Under the pieces are notes generated by a model. It saw only the letters and a program-made list of their open reading frames with translations, made no database searches and was not told the origin of the DNA. The translations under genes were made by a program, and so were the position numbers. From NCBI GenBank assembly GCA_021204375.1, contig JAJPZL010000308.1:1-11625 (forward strand): a stretch of DNA of 11,625 nt, written 5' to 3'. Shown here piece after piece: positions 1 to 9,289 of the stretch (the first letter of the stretch is position 1; every line of letters begins with the position of its first letter). Source of the DNA: Bacteroides sp. Its GTDB lineage: Bacteria > Bacteroidota > Bacteroidia > Bacteroidales > Bacteroidaceae.

Positions 1-1
1 G

Positions 2-1189
2 TTATGGTGTACCCTGGCGGGTATACTGGTATTTGCAGCATGTAGTAATGAAGAACCCGTAGACATGCCGGGAGGAAATGGTTCCGGAGATACCCGGAAA
101 ATATATCTCAAGTTCAACCTGACTGAACAGGGACGGAATGCCAGAAGCGTAGAAGATACCGGTAGCGGCACAAAAGCAGCTTTATTATCTGCTATGATCT
201 ATTTTGTTGATAACAGTGCCGATCCGGTTGTATTGGCTACCCGCAAAGTCGATAACTTTTCCGGTGCCGACGCAACGATTGCAGAGATCAGCCAGGGTAA
301 GCAGTTTACAAGCATCCCCGAAAATGTAAAGAAGGTATATGTGGTAGGTAATTATAACTCCTCCGATGCAGATGGAAAAGCAGCCCTTTTTCCGGAACTC
401 TCAGGAATAAAGCTTTCTGAAGTAAAAGCCACTCTCCTAGATATTGAGCAGGTAGTTTACGGCAAACTGGCCGATGGTAGTAATTCTGATATTCTGTTGA
501 CTATTCTCGATGGAGAAGATATAGTCAAAGAAGCCACTGCCCAGGATGCCGATGAATATATTAAAGAGGGCGATCTGTATGCAAGAATTATCCTGTTACC
601 CGCTAACAGCCGTATTGAGATGGAACAGATGAAGTACGAAGGATATATGAAATCCCTGGTAGCAGAAGGAATCTATATCAACTACTATTATAACAAGATG
701 AACTTTACCCTGAATCCTTCAGGCGCTTCATTGGTTAACAACGGTAGTGATGAAGGTAAATACGATACCTCCAACGATGCAGAATTTGCCTATAAAAACT
801 CCTCTATGTATGATGAGGTCAATGCAACTATTACAACAGGTAGTATAACGGTCGCTCCCTCTTCAGGTGTCTGGGCTTACCACATCTTTGGGAATCAGGC
901 AGAGAATGCATGGAATGATTTCCCGGTACCCCACATGGTCATTAAATTTACCGATGTGACCGACAGCGAAGATAACAATCGCGGTAACCGTTACATTACT
1001 GTAAAAGGGTTCCGGGATAAGCAAGGCAATGTGATCCAATCGCTTCAACGGGGCAGCCTCTATAAAATAGAGAGTCTTACCTTTGACGATTCTCACCTGG
1101 GCGTACTTCCCGAAGAAGATACCGTAGATGTATGGATAGTGGTAGATGTAAAAGAGTGGACTACCGTACCTGTCTCTCCTATCATCTGA
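2..1189 (+). CDS. Major fimbrillin, Mfa1/FimA-like type V pilin lipoprotein (5' end cut off)
   Basis: This is probably the pilus shaft subunit of a Bacteroidales type V fimbria. The open frame runs to the left edge of the window, so the start codon lies outside; the ATG at 65 is internal. The visible N-terminus is the end of a lipoprotein signal peptide, with a lipobox ending in FAAC and the lipidated Cys at 41-43. About 18 residues later comes a first beta strand (KIYLKFNLT), then NARS with Arg at 143-145, a plausible site for the trypsin-like cleavage that matures such pilins. The body is beta-rich with typical fimbrillin phrases (VKKVYVVGNYN). The C-terminus VDVWIVVDVKEWTTVPV matches the terminal beta-strand region of Mfa1-type fimbrillins. 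About 395 residues are visible. The FimB-like gene follows after 91 nt. Family membership is inferred from overall pattern, not from a search; it could be a minor subunit of the same family. Confidence 0.82.
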   Translation, partial: LWCTLAGILVFAACSNEEPVDMPGGNGSGDTRKIYLKFNLTEQGRNARSVEDTGSGTKAALLSAMIYFVDNSADPVVLATRKVDNFSGADATIAEISQGKQFTSIPENVKKVYVVGNYNSSDADGKAALFPELSGIKLSEVKATLLDIEQVVYGKLADGSNSDILLTILDGEDIVKEATAQDADEYIKEGDLYARIILLPANSRIEMEQMKYEGYMKSLVAEGIYINYYYNKMNFTLNPSGASLVNNGSDEGKYDTSNDAEFAYKNSSMYDEVNATITTGSITVAPSSGVWAYHIFGNQAENAWNDFPVPHMVIKFTDVTDSEDNNRGNRYITVKGFRDKQGNVIQSLQRGSLYKIESLTFDDSHLGVLPEEDTVDVWIVVDVKEWTTVPVSPII

Positions 1190-1232
1190 TCCGATAGCTG
1201 ACTTAAACTTTTTCATTGATCACAGCAGGGGG

Positions 1233-1251
1233 CGGGGAGAAGTGTGCCCCG
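1233..1251 (+). other. Small GC-rich hairpin between fimbrillin and anchor genes
   Basis: CGGGG at 1233-1237 pairs with CCCCG at 1247-1251 around a 9-nt loop. An alternative overlapping stem pairs GAGAAG (1237-1242) with CTTCTC (1257-1262). No T-run follows, so this is not a standard intrinsic terminator. In a pilus operon it could reduce read-through or protect the abundant upstream shaft mRNA; that role is inference only. Confidence 0.3.
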
Positions 1252-1280
1252 TCTGCCTTCTCTGATCTTAACCCATACCT

Positions 1281-2186
1281 ATGAAATATTGGAGATCCCT
1301 TGTTTTTCTATTAATTATTTGCTTATTTTCAGCCTGTATCCGGGAGGATCTGAGCCATTGTCCGGTTTACACAGCCGAACTCTCATTTGCCTATTATGGA
1401 GATGGGAACAGAGATATATTTCACGATAAGATACATAGCACGGATCTCTTTCTTTTTGATGCAGATGGCCTCTTTCTGGAACGTTACCGGCTGGGTGATA
1501 GCTGGTTATCGGAGAATAAAACCCTTCGTCTATCACTACCTGCTGGTGATTACCAGGTGGTGACCTGGGGAAACCTTTTTTCTCAGTCTCAGGTATTAGC
1601 CCCCGACGGGGTGCGGCATATCGATAATTACCGGATTACGCACCCTGATTATAATACCTCCCGGCCCCTTACCACCAACGATTCGCTCTATTATAACAGA
1701 AGCCGTTTTACGGTGGTAAGCGATCAGGTTTCCCAGCAGGTTTTACTGCTCAGATCAGCAAAAATTGAACTTATACTATATGCAGAGATAGAACAAAAGA
1801 GTGGACGGAACCCGGAAAAGATATTCGATCCCGATATTCGTTTTGAGAATCTCTATACCAATTATGATTTTTACATGCAGTTAACAGGAGAGAGGGTAAC
1901 CTTTGCTCCTGTTAAACAGCATGCCTATTCCGGCAAAGGAGTACTGGCCTCTTCCCACGTATTCCGTTTTCCCGATAGCAATCCCATTACTATTTACCTG
2001 AAGGATAAAGAATATTATATTGATTATCGGCTTTCTGTGGAAGAATTTATGCGAGCCAATCACATTACGGTAGAGAACTGGCAGGAAGTTATTCTCCCTA
2101 TTCATATCATATTCGGAGAGAGAGGAAATGTACTATCCGTAGAGGTTGCCGACTGGAATGTCATAGATGTGGATATAGATTATTAA
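1281..2186 (+). CDS. FimB/Mfa2-family fimbrial anchor lipoprotein
   Basis: Probably the outer-membrane anchor and length-limiting subunit of the pilus, as Mfa2 and FimB are in Porphyromonas. The 301-residue protein begins with a clean lipoprotein signal peptide (MKYWRSLVFLLIICLFSAC, lipidated Cys19). This is followed by the C-x-R-E-D-L-x-x-C-P arrangement (CIREDLSHCP, residues 19-28) that I associate with the Mfa2 family. After that come beta strands such as HSTDLFLFDADGLFLERY and LSLPAGDYQVVTWGN, also typical of the family. Length is in the usual range of about 300 residues. It lies 91 nt after the fimbrillin and 107 nt before the regulator gene, all on one strand, consistent with one operon. 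The ATG at 1281 is chosen because it starts the signal peptide. A shorter overlapping frame from 1244 has no such features and is a shadow. Confidence 0.87.
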   Translation: MKYWRSLVFLLIICLFSACIREDLSHCPVYTAELSFAYYGDGNRDIFHDKIHSTDLFLFDADGLFLERYRLGDSWLSENKTLRLSLPAGDYQVVTWGNLFSQSQVLAPDGVRHIDNYRITHPDYNTSRPLTTNDSLYYNRSRFTVVSDQVSQQVLLLRSAKIELILYAEIEQKSGRNPEKIFDPDIRFENLYTNYDFYMQLTGERVTFAPVKQHAYSGKGVLASSHVFRFPDSNPITIYLKDKEYYIDYRLSVEEFMRANHITVENWQEVILPIHIIFGERGNVLSVEVADWNVIDVDIDY

Positions 2187-2259
2187 TGGATCTTTTTACA
2201 AGAAGACTCTTATTTTCAGGGCTTGAACCTCAGGGTAATACAGATTGTTGTACCTCTGT

Positions 2260-2274
2260 CGGAAATAGTTTCCG
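2260..2274. other. Short perfect dyad upstream of the HTH regulator gene
   Basis: CGGAAA (2260-2265), TAG spacer, TTTCCG (2269-2274): a 6-bp perfect inverted repeat ending 19 nt before the regulator's ATG. It might be a small operator or RNA hairpin at the translation start. At this length it could also be chance. Confidence 0.25.
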
Positions 2275-2293
2275 CCCATGAACAAGAGCGTGT

Positions 2294-3268
2294 ATGATTG
2301 TGGATAGACTTTCTGAAGCCCTTATTGCAGCAATGGATGAAAAAGTACCGGAACGTACTCGCCTTACTCACCTGCTGATGGATATACTACCAATAGGTAA
2401 AGAAGCCGTATACCGGAGGCTCAGGGGAGAAGTACCCTTCACCCTTTCCGAGTCGGCTACGATCTCCAGAGCCCTGGGAATATCCCTGGATAAACTTTCC
2501 GGAGTTGCCTATGAAGTAGGTGATGCATTGTTTGCGCTGAATTTTATTCAAATGGATGATGCGGTGGCAAATTATTTTGCACTGATAGAACACTATAAGG
2601 ATATGTTCTCACAGATAGCTGTGGATGATGCTCTCCAGGAGGTGTGGGCTGTCTATACCCGCATCCCCCTCTTTCTGGCTATCAGATATGATAAGCTTTC
2701 CAAATTTCATTTTTACCGTTGGCTCTATCAGCGCAATGAACGGAACGCAGCCCATATTACCGATTTCCAGCAGATGAGATTTCCCGACGACCTTTCCGGT
2801 AAGCAGAGGCAGATCCTGGAGGTGATAAAAAGATGCGAGCACAACTCTTATATCTGGGATAAACGTATCTTTCAGACTATTGTCAATGAGCTCCTCTATT
2901 ACAAAAATGCAGGAAAGCTTTCGGAGGATACCATTCGGGAAATAAAACAAGAACTACTCTTCTTTCTGGAAGAGCTGAAAGAACTGGCTGCTGCCGGCTA
3001 CTATAAAACAGGAGAAAAGGTCGATTTCTATATTTGTCCCATCAATCTGGAGAGTACTTACAGTTATGTGGAGTCTGAAAATATACGTATGAGCTTTATT
3101 AAACTATACGACCTCCGGTTCCTCTCCACTACCGATGAACTTGTTTTCCAGAACCTGAAAAGCTGGTTCCGGTCCCTGAAAAAGTTCTCGGTCCTTATCA
3201 GCCAGAGTGCCGAACTGCAACGCTATGAATTCTTTGAAGCACAGGTAAAAATTATTGACCAATTGTAA
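2294..3268 (+). CDS. Helix-turn-helix regulator inside the fimbrial operon
   Basis: A 324-residue protein with an N-terminal DNA-binding domain at about residues 25-68. The phrase IGKEAVYRRLRGEVPFTLSE followed by ATISRALGISLDKLSG is a lambda-repressor-like or BetR-like helix-turn-helix. The remaining 250 residues are mostly helical and hydrophilic-aromatic, with no domain I recognise; they could sense a signal or mediate oligomerisation. There is no signal peptide or membrane segment, so it should act in the cytoplasm. The start at 2294 is forced: the frame is closed by a TGA at 2279-2281, and the nearby ATG at 2278 is in another frame. Its place between the anchor and the tip subunit suggests it controls this or another pilus locus. 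Target and signal are unknown. Confidence 0.8.
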   Translation: MIVDRLSEALIAAMDEKVPERTRLTHLLMDILPIGKEAVYRRLRGEVPFTLSESATISRALGISLDKLSGVAYEVGDALFALNFIQMDDAVANYFALIEHYKDMFSQIAVDDALQEVWAVYTRIPLFLAIRYDKLSKFHFYRWLYQRNERNAAHITDFQQMRFPDDLSGKQRQILEVIKRCEHNSYIWDKRIFQTIVNELLYYKNAGKLSEDTIREIKQELLFFLEELKELAAAGYYKTGEKVDFYICPINLESTYSYVESENIRMSFIKLYDLRFLSTTDELVFQNLKSWFRSLKKFSVLISQSAELQRYEFFEAQVKIIDQL

Positions 3269-3321
3269 CCCTTGCCACTCTTCGTAGGGCAACCCGTTGA
3301 ATAATTAATTTGAAACCCAGC

Positions 3322-5444
3322 ATGAAAAAACTTTTTTTCTTAGTACGCTGATGCTACTTCTGTCCCTGCCTTACTCCTGTATGCAGGAGTCTCCTCTTTT
3401 TCCGGATGAAGACAACGATCCCTCGGATGAAGTAGTGATAGAAATGAACACACAGCCCCTGAAAACATCTGTTCCGTCCAGTAGAAGCGGCGAACAGGAA
3501 AATAGAGTCCGGGAGGTAACTGCTCTTATCTTTACCAACGAGGGAGATGGATATAAATTCCGCTATCAGGTCGATGGGCAGATGCTGACCACCCATACAG
3601 AGGGAAACTACACCTTTAATGTACGATTGGTAAAAAGTAATTATCCGCTGAAAGTGTATATAGTAGCCAATGCCACTTCTGCTGTAAATAGCGCTGCTCC
3701 GGTAAAGGAGGAATCCGAAGAAGCTATCAAAAAGAGGCTGCAAACCAATTTTACAACCGCTGGCTGGAGCGGTTCTCTCCCTATGTTTGGAGAATACCTG
3801 TTTCCTTCCGGTCTGCAAAGGGAACAAAGTATAGAAGTAGAACTGCTCCGTACCCTGGCCCGGGTAGATGTGGTGAATTATGCACCGGCATTTGTGCTGA
3901 AGACGGTTCAGTTTTACCGCATACATCGCTCCTTCCGGCTTATATCCGATCATTTGCAAAACGGTATAGCTGCCCATCCTACTATTCCGGAAAACTCCGC
4001 AAACAGTGTAAATACCCTCTTCAAACCGGTAGATGATTCCGGAGAGACCAAAGCCGAGCACTATATTCCCGAATATGATCCCGTGGATACTTTCCAACCC
4101 CTTCAGGCGGCCTGTGTAGTAATAGGTGGATATTACGGCAATGATCGAACGCAACTCACCTATTACCGGATGGACTTTATTCCTGAAAATTCCGACCGGC
4201 AGGGTTATATCCTGCGGAACCATAAATATGAATTCCGCATCACCGAAGTATCCGGCACCGGATGGGAAACACCGGACGATGCCGCCAATAACAACCCCTC
4301 TTCCATTACCGCTACTATTAAAGTGTGGAACGAAAGCACCCACTATATGAGTTTTGACGGGGAACATTACCTGAGAGTCTCTACCCGGGACCTGGTAGTA
4401 GGCCGTTACCAGGGAGCCTTGAACCATATAGAAGTAGATACCGACCTGGAGGAATATACTTTTTACTGGGCCGATGAGAACGGTGAACCAGATACCCGGT
4501 ACCCGGCCGTAGGATGGGGAGGCTCTACTACCGATACGGATCATTGCTATTCCGTAAAAGTGGCTTCCGATGGCATCCATATTACAGTAACCAATATAAA
4601 AGGAGAAGCGGAAGGGAGCCGGCCCCGGGAATATGCAATCCTGAGAGCCGGTCGGCTTTATGTCAATTTATTATTCCGGCAGGGAGAGAACTATACCGAA
4701 AAGAGATCGGTCACTGTGCTCTCCTATCGCCAGGAACGCGGCTATCTCGGAAGTCTCCATACCTCTGCCGAACATACCTACGCAGACGGGCTGAAAGGCA
4801 TTCTAACCAACAAAGACCATTTCGGCCCCAATGGCAGGATCCGGTTTGACGGATTCAACCTGATAGAAGAGTATTCGGCCCCTGTTAATTACCTGGATCC
4901 GCTCTCCCTGAGAAATGTCGATGTACTATATCTTCCCGATGTAACTCCCGGCTACCTGAAAAAGGAGTGCGCCTTAGTTATTAAAGAGTGGCTCGAAGGG
5001 AGTGACCGCTGGGTGCTTTTTACCAACAACGACGATGCCAACCGGAATGTAGCTATCCTGGAAGTATTGGATATCACCCCTATCTATACCTCCAAATCAA
5101 CCAAAGATTTTGTAATTATAGATAATCCTTTTAACAACGGTCCTTTCGGGCAGGTCACGGTAGGTTCCGAATATTTGCGCAACGATGATACCTACGCAGA
5201 GATCGATATAAATGCTTACCCCCATCTTACTCCGGTAGTGATGGCAGAGAGGGGTGCGGTGATAGCCGTAGATAGGGCCTCCCGCATTGTATATGCAGGC
5301 GATGTACAACTATTCGGCTGGTGGCAGGGACGGGTATACAAAGCCATCAACAATACCACCGGCGACTTGAATAATAACCCCTCCCTGCTGAATGCCAATA
5401 TCTGGGCGTGGATTGCCGGTGTCGTGTTGGGTGAAAACTTCTGA
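3322..5444 (+). CDS. Large fimbrillin-like tip subunit with C-terminal GATase1-like domain; signal peptide needs a -1 shift
   Basis: Probably the tip or accessory subunit of the pilus. The uninterrupted frame gives 697 residues from ATG 3351. Starting at ATG 3322 and moving back one base at the T7 run (3332-3338) gives MKKLFFLSTLMLLLSLPYSC, a proper lipoprotein signal. Without that shift, frame 3322 stops at TGA 3349. Numbering from ATG 3351, residues about 30-330 are fimbrillin-like, ending in the diagnostic NHKYEFRITEVSGTGW and an ITATIKVWNE strand. Residues about 335-460 form an Ig/BACON-like beta domain (YLRVSTRDLVV, LLFRQG). Residues about 465-697 look like an alpha/beta domain: strand VDVLYLPD, helix around LVIKEWLEG, strand WVLFTNND, and a final helix NANIWAWIAGVVLG. 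This pattern recalls ThuA/GATase1-like folds, but no nucleophile Cys follows WVLFTNND, so I infer a binding rather than catalytic role. The domain calls rest on pattern reading only. Confidence 0.72.
3333..3339 (+). other. T TTT TTC slippery heptamer / T7 tract at the frameshift site
   Basis: The start region of the tip gene reads A6, C, T7, C. In the frame of ATG 3322 the heptamer T TTT TTC has the X XXY YYZ form known from -1 frameshifting. A -1 slip here reads on as CTT AGT ACG CTG, exactly restoring the signal peptide. A T8 allele (or an A7 run) would do the same by mutation. A missed base in a homopolymer is the simplest explanation. Confidence 0.5.
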
Positions 5445-5452
5445 CTTTCTTC

Positions 5453-6959
<1,507 letters not shown>

Positions 6960-7013
6960 TGAACTTTTTGTCGTTTACCGGGCATTTGTCGATGGGAAGC
7001 CCGCCTGTTTCCC

Positions 7014-7059
7014 ATCAGAAAAAGCCCGGTTTCTGATCGGAAACCGGGCTTTTTCTGAT
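7014..7059. terminator. Bidirectional intrinsic terminator between convergent genes
   Basis: A perfect 20-bp inverted repeat: 7014-7033 pairs with 7040-7059 around the 6-nt loop TGATCG. The core is AAAAAGCCCGGTTTC / GAAACCGGGCTTTTT, so each strand carries a T-run in the descending arm. It lies 55 nt after the amylase stop and 105 nt past the end of the opposing glycosidase gene, so it can serve both. Confidence 0.88.
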
Positions 7060-7163
7060 CAGATGTTAGGCGTTTTCCTACTTATATAACAAAAAGAATC
7101 CCTTAGTTTATAAAGTGATCCTGATCAACTATCCGAGTGATAATAAATAATAAAGGCAGTATG

Positions 7164-9272
7164 TTAAGGCATCGGGTGCAATCCTTCCCAGCGTACGTTC
7201 CATGTACCATCTTTGGGAAAGCCGGGATTCTTTTCCGTACAGCCATCCCATCCGGCACACATTATAGCTACAGCAGTAAGTAGTCCGCCGTTACCCGGCA
7301 GATAGAGCCTTAACCGACTGTCCTGGTAGTTGTGGCCATTCTCTAAATAGGTATTGATCCGTCTCTCCATCAACAGGGCTTCTACCGCCTTTTCCGGTTC
7401 ACCCAGACGGGCGGCATTCATGGCTGTCATGGGATAATCCCATCCCCAGGTCTTGCTCCAGTTCCAGTTATCCCATATCCAGTTCAGGGTATTTTTCATA
7501 TAATCCTCCCTTATCAACTTGCATTTAGGCAGGATTCCCATCGCTCCCAGTACAGTCATGTGATCGGAGGTGAAGCGGATATCAATATAGGTATCGGGTG
7601 CAGATTCAGCAGCGAGGTAAAGCCCATCACTGTTATAAGCCAGGGGGGAGAGTTTATCGATCATTTCGTCCCACATCAGGTTCCGCTTTTCTCCCATCCG
7701 TTCCCGCCATTGCTGGGCCAGCTCCATACCAAAGTGCCAGTAAGAGAGTTCAAAAGGAGGATTCACCGTTTCGGCTGCTCTCAGGGTCTCCTGTGCCGGG
7801 ATACATCCTTTCAGGATATAGCGTCCTTCCAGTTCGTCATAAGTAGCAAAAGAGTACATAAAAGCGGCACTCTCCTGGATCAGGTTGTAATATTTATCCA
7901 GCACTTCTTGGGAAGGGTTGGTACGGTAGATCAATTCTGCCAGGTAGATAATGTGAGGTTGTTGCCAGATCAGGAAAGAGCCTACTTTTGAAGGTGCCTC
8001 TGTACCGGAGGGATCGGTCATCTTCATCCACCGGATGCCGTCGAACCCTTGTCTTGCCGCAATTTCACGGGCTACCGGTTCGGCTGTATGGTACCAGCTC
8101 AAAGTACGGTCTAGCAGGTGGGCCCGGTTCCACATGGCAAATTGTGCCTGGTGCCACCAGATCATCTCCAGGTGGAATTTACCGTACCAGGAGTTATAAG
8201 TAAGTCCTGTCTCCTGGGGAGGAGTGCTTCCGGCCGATTGAATGGCCAGCAGGTATTGGCTCAGTACCACCCGGCGCTCCAGTTCGGCTGCCCGGGGGTC
8301 GGTACAATCCGAAAAGTCTACGGCAGCTCCCTCCTGCCAGAACCTGGCCCAATACTCCGAAGAGGCGTCGGCCACTTCTCCAGTTGTTATCGCCGTTGCC
8401 TCCGGTTCTTCAGCAGTGAAATGGCAGGTAAAAGCCAGTTTATCCTGCCCGGGTGTCAGTATAAAGTAGTTCTTCTCTTTTTCGCTCAGTGTAGCCTCCT
8501 CTTCCCAGCTGATGGTTACATAGTATACGGTTTCGTCCAATACCCGTTTCAATATAGCCCGATTTTCGCTGTAATGGCTTAAAATGGTCGTGTGTTTATC
8601 GTTGGCACGCCAATCGCACGCATCATCTGAATGGACTCCGGTAGGATAAGGGAAGCGGAATTTGACGGCAGTGCGGGCCGGAGAGTGGATCTCTACAGCC
8701 ACTACATCCTGCGTCGGATGTACGGAGGTACTAACCTGGTACGGATTTCCCCGGAAAGTGTATTGACTGTTAATAACGCCTTCCCACATATCCAGGCTCT
8801 GGTTGATCTTCTGAAAGTCGGAGTAGACACTCTCATCTTCTACTTCCAGCCCGATGATCCCTAGGTGGAGCCGGTGCGGATTGATCCGGTACCATTCGGA
8901 AGCCCGGTGCGGCCGGCCGAGATCGTTGAACTGGGTGGCATATAGTTCCTTATGGCCTCTGCCGAAATCAAACTCCTGTAGGGTCTCTTCGGGACGTAGG
9001 TTTTCCGGATTAGCAAAGGAGTGCCATCCCCAGCTACTTTGTGTACCCAAAGGAACCCCGGTAGCGTATCTTTCGGGAAAGGTTTGCAGACCTGTGGCAT
9101 CTACCGTAAAGGCAAAATCTCCGTTACCTACCGAGAGGGAGGCCAGGGAGTCGAACCGGGTAATGTGCGGGTTATTCCGTTTTACAAGGGCTTCCCGGTC
9201 AATGGGCTTTTCTGCACTGTTTTGGCAGGCTGCTATCACTAAAATAAGGGAAAGGTAGTGGTAAAGTTTCAT
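7164..9272 (-). CDS. Six-hairpin-type glycosidase lipoprotein, surface or periplasmic
   Basis: A 702-residue predicted glycoside hydrolase of the (alpha/alpha)6-barrel type; substrate not recognised. The lipoprotein signal is MKLYHYLSLILVIAAC with lipidated Cys16, so it is membrane-anchored outside the cytoplasm. Residues about 40-290 form an N-terminal beta domain typical of GH65/GH95-like enzymes (SLSVGNGDFAFTVDATGLQT at 46-65). A linker helix region follows at about 305-350. The helical barrel starts near YGKFHLEMIWWHQAQFAMWN (363-382) and includes IPAQETLRAA (491-500) and NPPFELSYWH (504-513). Glu369, Glu494 and Glu508 are candidate acids by position only. The C-terminus has the AGWDG / PGFPKDGTWNVRWEGLHPMP pattern I associate with this Bacteroidetes family. 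It starts 17 nt after the AraC gene stop, so the two are very likely co-transcribed. No SusCD pair is visible. Confidence 0.75.
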   Translation of the reverse strand: MKLYHYLSLILVIAACQNSAEKPIDREALVKRNNPHITRFDSLASLSVGNGDFAFTVDATGLQTFPERYATGVPLGTQSSWGWHSFANPENLRPEETLQEFDFGRGHKELYATQFNDLGRPHRASEWYRINPHRLHLGIIGLEVEDESVYSDFQKINQSLDMWEGVINSQYTFRGNPYQVSTSVHPTQDVVAVEIHSPARTAVKFRFPYPTGVHSDDACDWRANDKHTTILSHYSENRAILKRVLDETVYYVTISWEEEATLSEKEKNYFILTPGQDKLAFTCHFTAEEPEATAITTGEVADASSEYWARFWQEGAAVDFSDCTDPRAAELERRVVLSQYLLAIQSAGSTPPQETGLTYNSWYGKFHLEMIWWHQAQFAMWNRAHLLDRTLSWYHTAEPVAREIAARQGFDGIRWMKMTDPSGTEAPSKVGSFLIWQQPHIIYLAELIYRTNPSQEVLDKYYNLIQESAAFMYSFATYDELEGRYILKGCIPAQETLRAAETVNPPFELSYWHFGMELAQQWRERMGEKRNLMWDEMIDKLSPLAYNSDGLYLAAESAPDTYIDIRFTSDHMTVLGAMGILPKCKLIREDYMKNTLNWIWDNWNWSKTWGWDYPMTAMNAARLGEPEKAVEALLMERRINTYLENGHNYQDSRLRLYLPGNGGLLTAVAIMCAGWDGCTEKNPGFPKDGTWNVRWEGLHPMP

Positions 9273-9289
9273 AGTGGATCGTTTTTCTT

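Noticed and set aside
2278..2300. ATG 2278 as the start of the HTH regulator
   Set aside because: It is in a different frame from the regulator; the correct frame is closed by TGA at 2279-2281.
3354..4580. 408-residue open frame on the minus strand
   Set aside because: It lies wholly antisense to the tip-subunit gene, has no recognisable domain or signal, and the plus-strand frame shows clear fimbrillin features. It is a shadow frame.
7034..7130. Cluster of GATC sites around the terminator
   Set aside because: Four tetranucleotides in about 100 bp, partly fixed by the terminator loop and flanks; no regular spacing or known role here.
7560..9258. Several plus-strand frames of 71-154 residues opposite the glycosidase gene
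   Set aside because: All are antisense to a well-supported 702-residue lipoprotein gene and show no independent coding signs.
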